This document shows, piece after piece, positions 15,089 through 22,674 of a DNA stretch of 45,018 bases; position 1 is the stretch's first letter; each line of letters begins with the position of its first letter. The notes below the pieces were generated by a model. The model saw only the letters and a list, made by a program, of their open reading frames with translations. It did no database searches and had not been told where the DNA came from. Both the position numbers and the translations under genes were made by a program. The stretch covers positions 1 to 45,018 of the forward strand of contig DASWVC010000390.1 in assembly GCA_036401335.1 (NCBI GenBank), read 5' to 3'. This DNA is from DASWVC01 sp036401335 (GTDB lineage Bacteria > Verrucomicrobiota > Verrucomicrobiia > Chthoniobacterales > JAFAMB01).

Positions 15089-15117
15089 TGCATAATTATT
15101 CAGGTGGATAACTATGC
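15089..15117. promoter_or_regulatory. Palindromic operator candidate B
   Basis: A 29-bp site whose reverse complement begins GCATAGTTATCCACCT and ends ATAATTATGCA. Its own arms GCATAGTTAT and ATAATTATGC form an inverted repeat with nine of ten pairs. With site A it frames about 160 bp in front of the kinase; two such sites on one promoter would allow looping by an oligomeric SorC protein. A further partial copy, GTAATTAGTTACCTGCAT, follows near 15124. The rest of the 391-bp gap shows a TTGACA at 15032 without a good -10 box. Confidence 0.65.
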
Positions 15118-15215
15118 ACGGGCGTAATTAGTTACCTGCATCGTTACCCCCCATCCTTGATCTAACCTTTTCCCCAACCATCGGTCGTTCCTCCTAACCA
15201 AGCCATCGGACGCAC

Positions 15216-15221
15216 GGAGGG
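15216..15221 (+). promoter_or_regulatory. Ribosome-binding site favouring a TTG start
   Basis: GGAGGG stands 7 bases before the TTG at 15229. The ATG at 15250 has no purine-rich site before it, so the TTG start is favoured for the kinase. Confidence 0.5.
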
Positions 15222-15228
15222 AAGGCGT

Positions 15229-16725
15229 TTGAAAGAAAACCTACGGTTCATGAAAGCCATTCTCGCACTGGATGCGGGGACGACCAACGTCAAAGCGATT
15301 TTGGTGGATCATAGCGCCAAGGTGCTTGCCCGGAATTCGGTACCCCTTTCGATCGACTTTCCCCAAAGCGGTTGGGTTGAACAATCGGCCGAGGCCGTCT
15401 GGGACGCCGCGCGACAAGCGCTGGCCGGCTGTTTGGCCCAAGCTGGCGGCCACGAGGTCGTCGCACTCGGCCTTTCGAACCAAAGGGAAACGCTCGTGGC
15501 CTGGAACCGCGGAACGGGAAAGCCCGTCGCCCCAGCCATCGTCTGGCAGTGCCGCCGAAGCGCCGACATCTGCCAGGTTCTCCGGCGGAAAGGCTTTGCG
15601 AAAACCATTCGGGCCAAGACCGGCCTCCAGGTTGACCCGCTGTTTCCCTCGAGCAAGGTGCAGTGGCTGCTTGAACACCGGCCTGAGGTCCGCAAGCTGG
15701 CCGGGACGGGCGACCTGTGCCTGGGTACGGTGGATGCCTGGCTCGTGTGGAAACTCACCGGCGGCAAACGGTTTGTCACGGATTTCAGTAACGCTTCGCG
15801 CACCCAGCTGTTTAACATTCGCGAGGGCGCCTGGGACTCGGAACTGCTTGCGCTTTTTGGCGTGCCCGGGTTCGCCCTGCCGGAAGTGGTCGCATCCAAC
15901 GCGCCACTGGGCGAGGCGGCGGTGGGCGGAGGCAAACCGATTCTTCTCTGCGGCATTCTGGGCGATTCCCACGCCGCGTTGCTCGGCCACGGCGTGCTCG
16001 AGCGAGGCAGGGTAAAGGCCACCTACGGCACCGGTTCGTCGCTCATGACCCTGTGCGAGGGACCGCAAGGCGGCGAAACCGGCATCTCGAGCACGATCGC
16101 CTGGAAGTTTGATCGAATCCAATACGCCTACGAAGGCAACATCACGGTGACGGGCTCCGGGCTGTCCTGGGCCTTGGCGCTCACCGGGTTCAAAGACCTG
16201 GAGCCGGCCGTAAAGCTCGCCTCCGAACTGGAGGGCAACGGCGGGGTCTTTTTCGTGCCCGGCCTGGCCGGCTTGGGCGCGCCCCACTGGGACGAAAAGG
16301 CGCGCGGGGCGTTTTTCGGCATGTCGTTTGGCACCCGCAAGGAACACCTGGTGCGCGCCGCCCTGGAGGCGATCGCGTTTCAGGTTAAAGATGTGTTCGA
16401 TGCGATGGAGCAGGCGGCCGGCGCTCGCCTGGAAAGCCTGCTAGCGGATGGCGGAGCAACCAAGAACGAATGGCTGATGCAGTTTCAAGCCAACGTGCTT
16501 GACCGGCCGGTGTTGCGCAGCCAAACGGCCGAGCTCTCGGGGCTCGGGGCGGCGTTTGCGGCCGGGCTCGGCTGCGGATTCTGGTCCTCGACCGAAGAAG
16601 TCAAAAACGCGGTGGCCCCGCACGACGCGTTCGACCCAGGGCTCGAGGAAGGCGAGCGAAACCAACTCGTGCGCCGTTGGAACGGTGCGGTGGCCGCGGT
16701 CAAGGCCTACGGATCCACCGCATGA
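15229..16725 (+). CDS. FGGY-family carbohydrate kinase (GlpK-like)
   Basis: A 498-residue kinase of the FGGY family. The N-terminal phosphate loop ILALDAGTTNVKAI, GLSNQRETLVAWN, the middle TYGTGSSLM, the glycerol-kinase-like block FFVPGLAGLGAPHWD and the C-terminal DGGATKNEWLMQFQANVL are all present, so it should be active. It phosphorylates a sugar, ketose or polyol in the cytoplasm. The neighbours (SDR dehydrogenases and a two-subunit transketolase) suggest a short ketose such as a tetrulose or a branched pentulose as substrate. Translation from TTG is supported by GGAGGG upstream; an ATG at 15250 would remove seven residues. The second SorC gene starts 4 bases after the stop. Xylulokinase or glycerol kinase activity cannot be excluded. 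Confidence 0.9.
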   Translation: MKENLRFMKAILALDAGTTNVKAILVDHSAKVLARNSVPLSIDFPQSGWVEQSAEAVWDAARQALAGCLAQAGGHEVVALGLSNQRETLVAWNRGTGKPVAPAIVWQCRRSADICQVLRRKGFAKTIRAKTGLQVDPLFPSSKVQWLLEHRPEVRKLAGTGDLCLGTVDAWLVWKLTGGKRFVTDFSNASRTQLFNIREGAWDSELLALFGVPGFALPEVVASNAPLGEAAVGGGKPILLCGILGDSHAALLGHGVLERGRVKATYGTGSSLMTLCEGPQGGETGISSTIAWKFDRIQYAYEGNITVTGSGLSWALALTGFKDLEPAVKLASELEGNGGVFFVPGLAGLGAPHWDEKARGAFFGMSFGTRKEHLVRAALEAIAFQVKDVFDAMEQAAGARLESLLADGGATKNEWLMQFQANVLDRPVLRSQTAELSGLGAAFAAGLGCGFWSSTEEVKNAVAPHDAFDPGLEEGERNQLVRRWNGAVAAVKAYGSTA

Positions 16726-16729
16726 TGCC

Positions 16730-17770
16730 ATGATTAACCACGTGCCTGACCTTCGGCTTATGGTCCGGGTCGCCCGGCTTTACCATGAAGAACGGCTGAC
16801 CCAAACCGAGGTGGCCCACCGGCTCGGGATCACGCAGGTGGCTGTCTCTCGTCTGCTCAAAAAAGCGGAGGAACACGGGATCGTGCGAACCACGGTGGTC
16901 AGTCCGCCGGGCGCATTCGCGGAACTTGAGGAACTGCTCGAGCAGAAATTTGGTTTGGACCAGGCCATCGTGGGCGAGGCCCCGCGCGATTCGGAGGAGA
17001 ACGTTTTAAGCGCAATCGGCTCCGCCGCCGCTCAGTTTCTCGAGGCCACCGTGAAAACGGGAGAGGTGATCGGAATCTCATCCTGGAGCGCGTCGCTCCT
17101 GTCGATGGTGGACCAGATGCACCCGATCCGGAAAGCCGAAAACTGCGTTGTCGTGCAAATGTTAGGGGGGATCGGGAATCCTTCAGCGGAACAACACGCC
17201 AACCGCCTGGCCTTCCGCCTGGCCCGGTTGGTGCGCGGCGAGGCCCGCTTTTTGCCGGTGCCCGGCATTGTGGGCTCGGCGAGTGCCGCCAAGGTCCTGT
17301 TGCGGGATGCCAACGTGAGCGAAACGGTCGCACTCTTTGAGAAAGTCACCCTGGCGCTGGTCGGCGTGGGTTCGCTTGAACCCTCGGCCCTGGTGGCAAG
17401 CAGCGGCAACACGTTTTCTCGGGACGACCTGGAAACGGTGCAAAAGCACGGCGCGGTGGGCGACATCTGCCTCCGGTTCTATGATGCCAATGGCCATGAA
17501 GTGAAAAGCGCCTTCGAGGGCCGGGTCATCGGCATGGACCTTGAGGGCTTACGCCGGGTGCCACGCTCCGTCGCGCTCTGCGGAGGCAAAAGAAAATTTC
17601 CGGCGATCCTGGGGGCACTGCAGGGCAAATGGGTCAACACCCTGATCACGGACCAATACACGGCGCAACGGCTGGTTAAAGCACCACCGGCGAAAACTGC
17701 GGCGGTGTTGGCAACCAATCCCTCTCGAACACCCTCAACCAGGATTTCTTCCAATGCTGAAACGATTTGA
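16730..17770 (+). CDS. SorC-family transcriptional regulator 2
   Basis: A 346-residue regulator with an N-terminal helix-turn-helix (VARLYHEERLTQTEVAHRLG, then TQVAVSRLLKKAEEHGIVRT) and a C-terminal sugar-phosphate-binding domain (EVIGISSWSASLLSMVDQM, VTLALVGVGSLEPS, GGKRKFPAILGALQGKW). It aligns over its whole length with the SorC protein at 13758, pointing to a duplication around the kinase gene. The ATG at 16730 is 4 bases after the kinase stop and gives the normal SorC N-terminus; an open frame continues upstream inside the kinase but is only a shadow. The last 17 bases overlap the SDR start, so kinase, regulator and SDR are one translation-coupled unit. Confidence 0.9.
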   Translation: MINHVPDLRLMVRVARLYHEERLTQTEVAHRLGITQVAVSRLLKKAEEHGIVRTTVVSPPGAFAELEELLEQKFGLDQAIVGEAPRDSEENVLSAIGSAAAQFLEATVKTGEVIGISSWSASLLSMVDQMHPIRKAENCVVVQMLGGIGNPSAEQHANRLAFRLARLVRGEARFLPVPGIVGSASAAKVLLRDANVSETVALFEKVTLALVGVGSLEPSALVASSGNTFSRDDLETVQKHGAVGDICLRFYDANGHEVKSAFEGRVIGMDLEGLRRVPRSVALCGGKRKFPAILGALQGKWVNTLITDQYTAQRLVKAPPAKTAAVLATNPSRTPSTRISSNAETI

Positions 17771-18536
17771 AACGAAAAACGTGCTGATCACCGGCGCCAG
17801 TCGCGGCATCGGCAAAGGCATCGCCCAACGGTTCGCCGACGAAGGGGCAGGTTTGATCCTTGCGGCCAACGAGGCGGGCGTCCACGAGCTGGCCGAAGCT
17901 TTAAAAGCCTCTGGGGTAAACGCCTTATCGGTGGTCTGCGACGTGACGGTGAAAGCGGAGGTCGAGCAGCTCTACGATCGAGCGGAGGCAGAATTCGGCA
18001 AAGTGGACGTGTCCATCCAGAACGCCGGCGTCATCACCATCGCGCGCATCGAAGAACTGTCGGAGAACGACTGGGACCGCGTCATGGCGGTGAACACGAA
18101 AGGCGTTTTTCTGTGCTGCCAGGCAGCCGCGGTCCGGATGAAGCCGCGCCGGTTTGGCCGGATCATCAACACGGCTTCCGGTCAGGCGCGCCAAGGCTTT
18201 ATCTACACGCCGCACTACGCGGCGAGCAAGTTCGGGGTGGTGGGCATCACCCAAAGCCTCGCCAAAGAGCTGGCTCGGGACAACATTACCGTGAACGCGT
18301 TTTGTCCGGGGATCATCGAGACGGACATGTGGGCCTACAACGATGCGGCCTGGGGCAAGCTGTTGGGCAGCTACCAACCGGGCGAACTGATGAAAGAATG
18401 GGTCAACAACATTCCCATGAAACGGGCCGGCAAAGCGGAGGATGTTGCCGGGCTGGTGGCTTTCCTGGCGTCGGACGACGCCGCTTACATCACGGGCCAG
18501 ACGATCAACGTCGACGGCGGACTAATCATGTCCTAA
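17754..18536 (+). CDS. SDR-family NAD(P)-dependent dehydrogenase 1 (polyol type)
   Basis: A 260-residue classical short-chain dehydrogenase. The cofactor motif TGASRGIG (from residue 13), QNAG at residues 89-92, catalytic Ser142, Tyr155 and Lys159 (YAASK) and the C-terminal GQTINVDGGLIMS are intact. The stretch FCPGIIETDMWAYNDAAWGKLLG resembles SDRs that oxidise sorbitol, galactitol or other polyols at C2. In this operon it would oxidise an imported polyol to the ketose used by the kinase; the substrate itself is not shown by sequence. The ATG overlaps the end of the SorC gene, and a gap of 244 bases follows before the transketolase genes. Confidence 0.9.
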   Translation: MLKRFETKNVLITGASRGIGKGIAQRFADEGAGLILAANEAGVHELAEALKASGVNALSVVCDVTVKAEVEQLYDRAEAEFGKVDVSIQNAGVITIARIEELSENDWDRVMAVNTKGVFLCCQAAAVRMKPRRFGRIINTASGQARQGFIYTPHYAASKFGVVGITQSLAKELARDNITVNAFCPGIIETDMWAYNDAAWGKLLGSYQPGELMKEWVNNIPMKRAGKAEDVAGLVAFLASDDAAYITGQTINVDGGLIMS

Positions 18537-18697
18537 CCGGCGGGAAACTAACTTGTAACAAAACCGGAAGCAAAGCCAGCAACCAACGTTTTCCAGTCTG
18601 CCGGGGTCGTTTTCCTTGACAGGAACAACCGATCTAACCTAACCTGACCCTATTAGGTAACAAAAAGTGAATTTTTATACAATCTGATATTTAGTCA

Positions 18698-18734
18698 GTT
18701 GGATGTTCAGACAATTAGGTTGATGTTCAGACAA
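18698..18734. promoter_or_regulatory. Direct repeat, operator candidate before the transketolase genes
   Basis: GATGTTCAGACAA occurs at 18702-18714 and again at 18722-18734, spaced 20 bases, that is about two helical turns. A shorter direct repeat CTGCTCCGAT follows at 18741 and 18752. The sequence is unrelated to the palindromes before the kinase, so it may answer to the other SorC protein. TTGACA at 18616 lies upstream but has no good -10 partner. Confidence 0.5.
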
Positions 18735-18780
18735 GTTACCCTGCTCCGATCCTGCTCCGATTAACCCCCGCCAGCACCCC

Positions 18781-19611
18781 ATGCTAACCGAACGCGACCT
18801 CAAGCTCAAATCGGCGCAGTACCGCAAGGACCTGCTGCGGCTCATAAAAGCTTGCGGCACCGGCCACACCGGCGGCGACCTTTCCTGCCTGGACATCCTC
18901 AACGTGCTCTACAACCGCGTGTTGCGGGTCAGTCCGGAAACGTTCAAAAGTCAGGACCGCGACTACTACATCCAGAGCAAAGGGCACTGCGCCGAGGCGC
19001 TCTTCGTGGTGCTGGCCGACCGGGGTTTTTTTCCCGCCAAAGACCTGGAAACCTTAAACCGTTACGGTTCGCATTACCTCGGCCACCCCACGCGTGACGT
19101 CAACGGGGTGGAGCAGAACACTGGGGCGCTCGGCCACGGCCTGGCAGTGGCCGTCGGCATCGCCCTGGCCGGCAAAATGGACCGCAAGGATTATCGGGTC
19201 TTTACGCTGTTGGGTGACGGGGAACTGGCCGAGGGCTCCAATTGGGAAGCAGCCATGACGGCAGCCCATTACCGGTTGGATAACCTCGTGGCCATTGTGG
19301 ACCGCAACGGGCTGCAGATCACCGGCTCAACCGAGGACGTCTGCCAGTTGTCCCCGCTCGATGAAAAATTCAAGGCGTTCGGTTTTGCGGTGCAGCGCTG
19401 CGACGGCAACGACGTGGGCGATCTGGTGCGGACGTTAGAGGCGGTGCCCTTCCGCCCCGGCAAGCCGAGCCTGGTGCTGGCCAGGACGCGCAAAGGCAAG
19501 GGGGTCAGTTTCATGGAAAACGTGGCCAAATGGCACCATGGGGTGCCCAACGACGAGGAATTCAGCCGGGCCATGGCCGAACTGGAGGCGGCGGAGGCCG
19601 CGATCGCCTGA
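18781..19611 (+). CDS. Transketolase, N-terminal subunit
   Basis: A 276-residue protein equal to the thiamin-diphosphate-binding half of transketolase. GHTGGDLS with His29, SKGHCAEALFVVLADRGFF, the cofactor motif GDGELAEGSNWEAA (from residue 145) ending at Asn175, and WHHGVPNDEEF are present. It has no pyrimidine-binding or C-terminal domain; these are supplied by the next gene, whose ATG overlaps its stop by one base. Split transketolases of this kind often belong to dedicated catabolic operons rather than to the pentose phosphate pathway; AptA/AptB of apiose degradation are one known case. Here the pair stands between a kinase/dehydrogenase block and an ABC transporter. Confidence 0.92.
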   Translation: MLTERDLKLKSAQYRKDLLRLIKACGTGHTGGDLSCLDILNVLYNRVLRVSPETFKSQDRDYYIQSKGHCAEALFVVLADRGFFPAKDLETLNRYGSHYLGHPTRDVNGVEQNTGALGHGLAVAVGIALAGKMDRKDYRVFTLLGDGELAEGSNWEAAMTAAHYRLDNLVAIVDRNGLQITGSTEDVCQLSPLDEKFKAFGFAVQRCDGNDVGDLVRTLEAVPFRPGKPSLVLARTRKGKGVSFMENVAKWHHGVPNDEEFSRAMAELEAAEAAIA

Positions 19612-20552
19612 TGGAACAAGCATTGGTAAACCTAGAGGTTTTTTCGGCCACGCTCCTGGAGTTGGCACGTGCGGATTCGAACCTGCTGGTGGTGACCAGC
19701 GATTCGCGCGGTTCTGCGAAGCTGGCGCCCTTTGCCAAAGCCGCGCCGGGCCAGATCGTGGAAGTCGGCATCGCCGAGCAGAACCTCGTGGGGGTGGCGG
19801 CGGGATTGGCAGCGGCGGGGAAAACCGTTTTTGCGGTGTCCCCGGCGTGCTTTCTGACGGCTCGCTCGCTCGAGCAGATCAAGAACGACCTTTGCTATTC
19901 CGACCGGCCGGTCAAAGCGGTCGGCATCAGCGCCGGGGTCAGCTACGGCGCCCTGGGCACCACCCACCATTCGTTGCACGACTACGCCGTCCTGCGCGCC
20001 ATCCACAACCTCGCGATCGTGGCGCCGGCCGACAATTTCGAGACCCGTGAAGCGGTGCGGGCGGCTGCCCGCTTGCCGATGCCGGTTTACCTGCGCTTCG
20101 GAAAAAAGCGCATGCCGCACCTGCCGCGGATGGAACCGGACTTTGCGCTCGGTCGGGCGTCACGGATCCGCGAAGGAACCGATTTAAGTTTTCTCGCCTG
20201 CGGCGAGACGGTGGCGCCGGCGTTCGAGGCGGCCGGGTTGCTGGCCAAGGAGGGCATCCAATGCCGCGTCTTAAGCGTGCACACCCTCAAGCCGCTGGAC
20301 GTCGCGGCGGTGCGCCAGGCCGCGACCGAAACGGGCGGAGTGATCACCGTTGAGGAGCACAGCATCAACGGCGGCTTGGGCGAGGCGTGCGCCGCCTTGA
20401 TGCTCCAGGAAGGCCTTTTTGCCCGGTTCAAGATTACGGGGTTCCCGGACGACCACACGGTGACGGGGAGCCAGGAAGAACTGTTCCGTCATTACGGGCT
20501 CGACGGCCCCGGGCTTGCGGCAACCGCCCGTCAACTCCTGGCAAAGCGTTAA
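19611..20552 (+). CDS. Transketolase, C-terminal subunit
   Basis: A 313-residue partner of the preceding subunit. It contains the pyrimidine-binding domain with the catalytic glutamate in VEVGIAEQNLVGVAAGLA (Glu56), and the C-terminal domain beginning near GRASRIREGTDLSFLACGE with VITVEEHSINGGLGEA. Together the two halves make one transketolase active site, moving a two-carbon ketol group from a ketose phosphate to an aldehyde. The ATG at 19611 shares its A with the upstream TGA stop (TGATG). An open frame upstream of 19611 is the shadow of the first subunit. The transporter permease starts 17 bases downstream. Confidence 0.92.
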   Translation: MEQALVNLEVFSATLLELARADSNLLVVTSDSRGSAKLAPFAKAAPGQIVEVGIAEQNLVGVAAGLAAAGKTVFAVSPACFLTARSLEQIKNDLCYSDRPVKAVGISAGVSYGALGTTHHSLHDYAVLRAIHNLAIVAPADNFETREAVRAAARLPMPVYLRFGKKRMPHLPRMEPDFALGRASRIREGTDLSFLACGETVAPAFEAAGLLAKEGIQCRVLSVHTLKPLDVAAVRQAATETGGVITVEEHSINGGLGEACAALMLQEGLFARFKITGFPDDHTVTGSQEELFRHYGLDGPGLAATARQLLAKR

Positions 20553-20569
20553 CCCAGAAAGACTTACTT

Positions 20570-21592
20570 ATGGCCACTCCCCAGATCAACGAAGGCGCTG
20601 CCCCTCGGCCTGCAGCGCCCGCCCCACCCACGTCGGCCGCACGGCCCGGCGTCTCATGGGCCAGCAAGCTCATCGGTGTGCAGGGACCCCTCATCGGCCT
20701 GGTGGCACTTTGCCTCCTCTTTTCATTCGCCTCACCCGCATTTCTCTCATTCCGGAACCTGCTCAACGTGTTGGACCAGGTGACGGTGCTCGGAATCCTG
20801 TCGCTCGGCATGACGGCCGTGATCATCCTCGGGGGCATCGACCTCTCCGTCGGTTCCGTCCTCGCATTTTCCATGATGGCCCTGGGCTGGCTGAGCCACG
20901 ACTGCGACCTGCCGCTGGTTGTGGCGATCGTGGCGGCCCTGCTGATCGGCGGCTTGTGCGGCTGGGTTAACGGGCTGCTGGTCACTCGGGCCAGGCTGCC
21001 GGCTTTCATCGCCACGTTGAGCATGATGACCATCACCCGCGGCTGCGCCAACATCATCACCGATGGCCGGCAGATTGTCGGTTACCCGGATTGGTTCGAC
21101 AGCTTTGCAACGCACCGTTACTTCGCGTTTTTGTCGTTGACGGTGGCGCTGGCCCTCGTGTTGATCATCGCCGGCTGGATCTTCCTGCGCTACCGGGCAA
21201 CGGGTCGTGGCCTGTACGCCATCGGCGGCAGCGCCGAAGTGGCGCGGCTGGCCGGCCTGCGGGTCCGGCAGATGACGACCTGGGTCTACGTGGCCAGCGG
21301 GCTGCTGTCCGGTCTGGCGGGCATTGTGCTGGCCAGCCGGCTGGATTCTTCCCAACCCAGCGCCGGGCTCGGCTACGAACTGGACGCCATCGCGGCCGTG
21401 GTGATCGGCGGCGCAAGTCTGAGCGGCGGCGTTGGCGGCATCGGCGGCACGGTGGTGGGCGTCCTCATCATCGGCGTGCTGCACAACGGCCTGAACCTGA
21501 CGGGCGTTTCCCCGTTTATCCAGCAGGTAGTAATCGGCGTCGTGATTGCCCTGGCGGTCAGTTCCGACACCCTGCGGCGCCGAGGCGCCTGA
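20570..21592 (+). CDS. Sugar ABC transporter permease, RbsC type
   Basis: A 340-residue inner-membrane protein of the BPD_transp_2 family. An Ala/Pro-rich N-terminal tail of about 40 residues precedes the first helix (GLVALCLLFSFASPAFLS). Typical landmarks are LGMTAVIILGGIDLSVGSVLAFS, PAFIATLSMMTITRG, RYRATGRGLYAIGGSAEVARLAG and the C-terminal GASLSGGVGGIGGTVVGVLIIGVLHNGLNL. It forms the channel of a ribose/xylose/allose-class importer with the binding protein and the ATPase that follow. The long hydrophilic N-terminus is unusual but tolerated. ATG at 20570 is used; the longer open frame before it overlaps the transketolase gene. Confidence 0.93.
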   Translation: MATPQINEGAAPRPAAPAPPTSAARPGVSWASKLIGVQGPLIGLVALCLLFSFASPAFLSFRNLLNVLDQVTVLGILSLGMTAVIILGGIDLSVGSVLAFSMMALGWLSHDCDLPLVVAIVAALLIGGLCGWVNGLLVTRARLPAFIATLSMMTITRGCANIITDGRQIVGYPDWFDSFATHRYFAFLSLTVALALVLIIAGWIFLRYRATGRGLYAIGGSAEVARLAGLRVRQMTTWVYVASGLLSGLAGIVLASRLDSSQPSAGLGYELDAIAAVVIGGASLSGGVGGIGGTVVGVLIIGVLHNGLNLTGVSPFIQQVVIGVVIALAVSSDTLRRRGA

Positions 21593-21611
21593 TCGTAAAA
21601 TCGAACCAAAG

Positions 21612-21640
21612 GTGTGGCGGGCCCGGGCGTCCGCTCACAC
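21612..21640 (+). promoter_or_regulatory. Strong hairpin between permease and binding-protein genes
   Basis: GTGTGGCGG and CCGCTCACAC pair with a single bulged T around a GC-rich loop. It lies 20 bases after the permease stop and about 55 bases before the binding-protein start. It could be a processing or stability hairpin that raises the amount of binding-protein message, or a partial terminator; no U-tract follows. Confidence 0.4.
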
Positions 21641-21694
21641 CCCCGGAAAAAACCCAGCATCAACCCCACCATCATCCTCAATCCCATCCTTCCT

Positions 21695-22633
21695 ATGTTC
21701 CTTAGAAAAATCTATTGTGCGGCCGCGCTCACCGCGGTGAGTGTATTGTTTAACCCTGCGGCTGGTTGGGCGCAGGATAAAAAGACGGTCGGTTTGGCCG
21801 TCGCGAACCTGCAGGCAGACTTCTTCAACCAGATCAAACAATCCGTCGGTGCGGAAGCCAAGGCGAAGGGCGTCAACCTCATCGTGGCGGACGCGAAAGG
21901 CGACGCAGCCACGCAGGTGGACCAGATGCAAGACCTGATCACCCGCGGGGTCCAGGCCATCATCTACATCCCCGCCGGCGCCACGGCGGCCGGGGTGCCG
22001 GTCAAGGCGGCCAAGAAGGCCAACATTGCCGTCGTCAACGTGGACCGGAACGCCCCCGATGCTCCTGGCGACACCTTTATCGCCACCGACAGCGTCGGAG
22101 CGGCCCGAACTTTGGGCGAGCACGTTTGCAAGGTCACCGGCGGCAAAGCCAACCTCGCCGTTCTCCAGGGTCAGCTGGGCACCACGCCCGAAATGGACCG
22201 CGACAAGGGCTTTACCGAAGCGATGGCCAACTGCCCCGGCATCAAGGTGCTCGCCAAACAGCCCAGCAAAGCCTGGATGCAGGACGAAGGGTTTGCGATC
22301 GCCCAGGACATGCTGCAGCGTTACCCCAACCTCAACGCCTTCTTCGGCCGCGCAGACGCCTTGGCGCTCGGGGCTGCGCACGCGGTAAAGGTGGCCAACG
22401 TGGGGACTAAGGTCTGGATCTTCGGTTTCGATGGCGACGTGGCCGGCCTCAAAGCCGTTCGGGACGGCACCCTCGACGCGACGATGACCCAGAGAACCCA
22501 GTACATGGGCAAGCTGGCGCTGGATTCCGCGCTCGATTTGATCGACGGCAAGCAACTGCCCAAGGAACAGCTCCAGGAGGCGGTGCTGACGACCAAGGAA
22601 AACGTGGGTCCCTTCATCGAAAACCACCCTTAA
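21695..22633 (+). CDS. Sugar ABC transporter substrate-binding protein, RbsB type
   Basis: A 312-residue periplasmic binding protein. A signal peptide (MFLRKIYCAAALTAVSVLFN, cut after GWA or nearby) precedes the Peripla_BP_4 domain: TVGLAVANLQADFFNQIKQS, VDQMQDLITRGVQAIIYIPAG, ATDSVGAARTLGEHV, GQLGTTPEMDRDKGFTEAM and IFGFDGDVAGLKAVRDGTLDATMTQ. Aromatic and Asp/Asn/Arg residues at the usual sugar contacts (Phe in ADFFNQ, Asp-Arg in VNVDRNA, Asp in FGFDGD) suggest a monosaccharide or polyol ligand. The second ATG-like starts upstream are in the permease-side gap and lack a signal. It would feed the permease at 20570. Confidence 0.93.
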   Translation: MFLRKIYCAAALTAVSVLFNPAAGWAQDKKTVGLAVANLQADFFNQIKQSVGAEAKAKGVNLIVADAKGDAATQVDQMQDLITRGVQAIIYIPAGATAAGVPVKAAKKANIAVVNVDRNAPDAPGDTFIATDSVGAARTLGEHVCKVTGGKANLAVLQGQLGTTPEMDRDKGFTEAMANCPGIKVLAKQPSKAWMQDEGFAIAQDMLQRYPNLNAFFGRADALALGAAHAVKVANVGTKVWIFGFDGDVAGLKAVRDGTLDATMTQRTQYMGKLALDSALDLIDGKQLPKEQLQEAVLTTKENVGPFIENHP

Positions 22634-22674
22634 GCCAACCGCTTGCGCCGCGGCTGACCTTTCCTTCGCCCCCC

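Noticed and set aside
15241..16347. Long open frame of 368 codons on the minus strand inside the kinase gene
   Set aside because: It mirrors the kinase codons, has no family features and begins and ends inside the kinase. High GC at third positions keeps antisense frames open.
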